DNA of 64,000 bases from Cytobacillus sp. FSL H8-0458 (GTDB taxonomy: Bacteria; Bacillota; Bacilli; Bacillales; Cytobacillaceae): positions 2,604,001 through 2,668,000 of the forward strand of contig NZ_JBBOBR010000001.1 in assembly GCF_038002165.1 (NCBI RefSeq), in the 5' to 3' direction. Both the position numbers and the translations under genes were made by a program. Below are positions 63,964 to 64,000 of the stretch, in pieces; within the stretch, counting starts at the first letter, position 1, and each line of letters opens with the position of its first letter. The notes under the pieces are model-generated. The model made no database searches, was not told the DNA's origin, and worked only from the letters and a program-made list of their open reading frames with translations.

Positions 63964-64000
63964 TTATGCACTATAACGCATGCTGATCAATTAATAGCAC

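Overview
The window is a chromosomal segment of a low-GC Gram-positive endospore former of the family Bacillaceae. Gene content and order follow, in reverse, the Bacillus subtilis stretch from ctaG through ftsW, ylaK, typA, speA, pdhABCD, rnjA, dapH and ykuI to ykyB. The proteins are close to B. subtilis but not identical, and several genes are missing or inserted relative to that genome, so this looks like a relative (a Cytobacillus or Mesobacillus-type organism is my guess). Frequent TTG/GTG starts, strong AGGAGG-type ribosome binding sites and an intrinsic terminator after nearly every transcription unit are typical of the family. No tRNA, rRNA, insertion sequence, prophage or CRISPR array was seen.

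Layout. 1-8.2 kb: caa3 cytochrome oxidase and heme A block (ctaB-C-D-E-F, then ctaG behind its own terminator and promoter, and divergent ctaA). 8.2-13.6 kb: pyruvate carboxylase, ftsW, ylaN. 13.8-20.7 kb: the yla block (ylaL, ylaK/phoH2, ylaJ, ylaI, ylaH, typA, ylaF). 20.7-31.3 kb: suhB/yktC, yktB, yktA, nitronate monooxygenase, speA, a small locus that reads as the dual-function RNA SR1 with its peptide SR1P, several small conserved unknowns, a deacetylase lipoprotein, a BCCT transporter and slp. 31.4-37.6 kb: pdhABCD and ykyA. 37.8-42.8 kb: a YjcZ-type sporulation peptide, peptide deformylase, ykrA, rpoY-rnjA and ktrC. 42.9-47.6 kb: a heterodimeric ABC exporter and an MscS channel. 47.8-57.7 kb: ykuR, dapH, ccpC, a DHA2 drug exporter, darB, small proteins, ykuJ, an MBL hydrolase, a glutaredoxin and ykuI. 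57.9-63.9 kb: a C39-like lipoprotein, fadH, ykuE, ykuD, a PadR regulator with an MFS exporter, and ykyB.

How the genes work together. Much of the window sits at the junction of glycolysis, the TCA cycle and respiration: pyruvate is split between PdhABCD and PycA, CcpC is a TCA regulator in relatives, and the cta genes build the terminal oxidase. Three proteins are tied by family knowledge to cyclic di-AMP: DarB (which in B. subtilis contacts Rel and PycA), PycA itself and the potassium-channel gating subunit KtrC. SR1P in B. subtilis binds GapA and stimulates RNase J1, whose gene is also here.

I found no large undescribed system. The most informative new points are small: the SR1/SR1P locus with apparent CcpN and CcpA sites, a self-contained 23-codon cationic peptide unit, a 32-codon ORF before slp, two tiny genes beside ykuJ, a tandem palindromic operator over the PadR promoter, a candidate CcpA site upstream of pdhA, a probable non-canonical start for ykuD, and a large structured inverted repeat between ykuT and ykuR.
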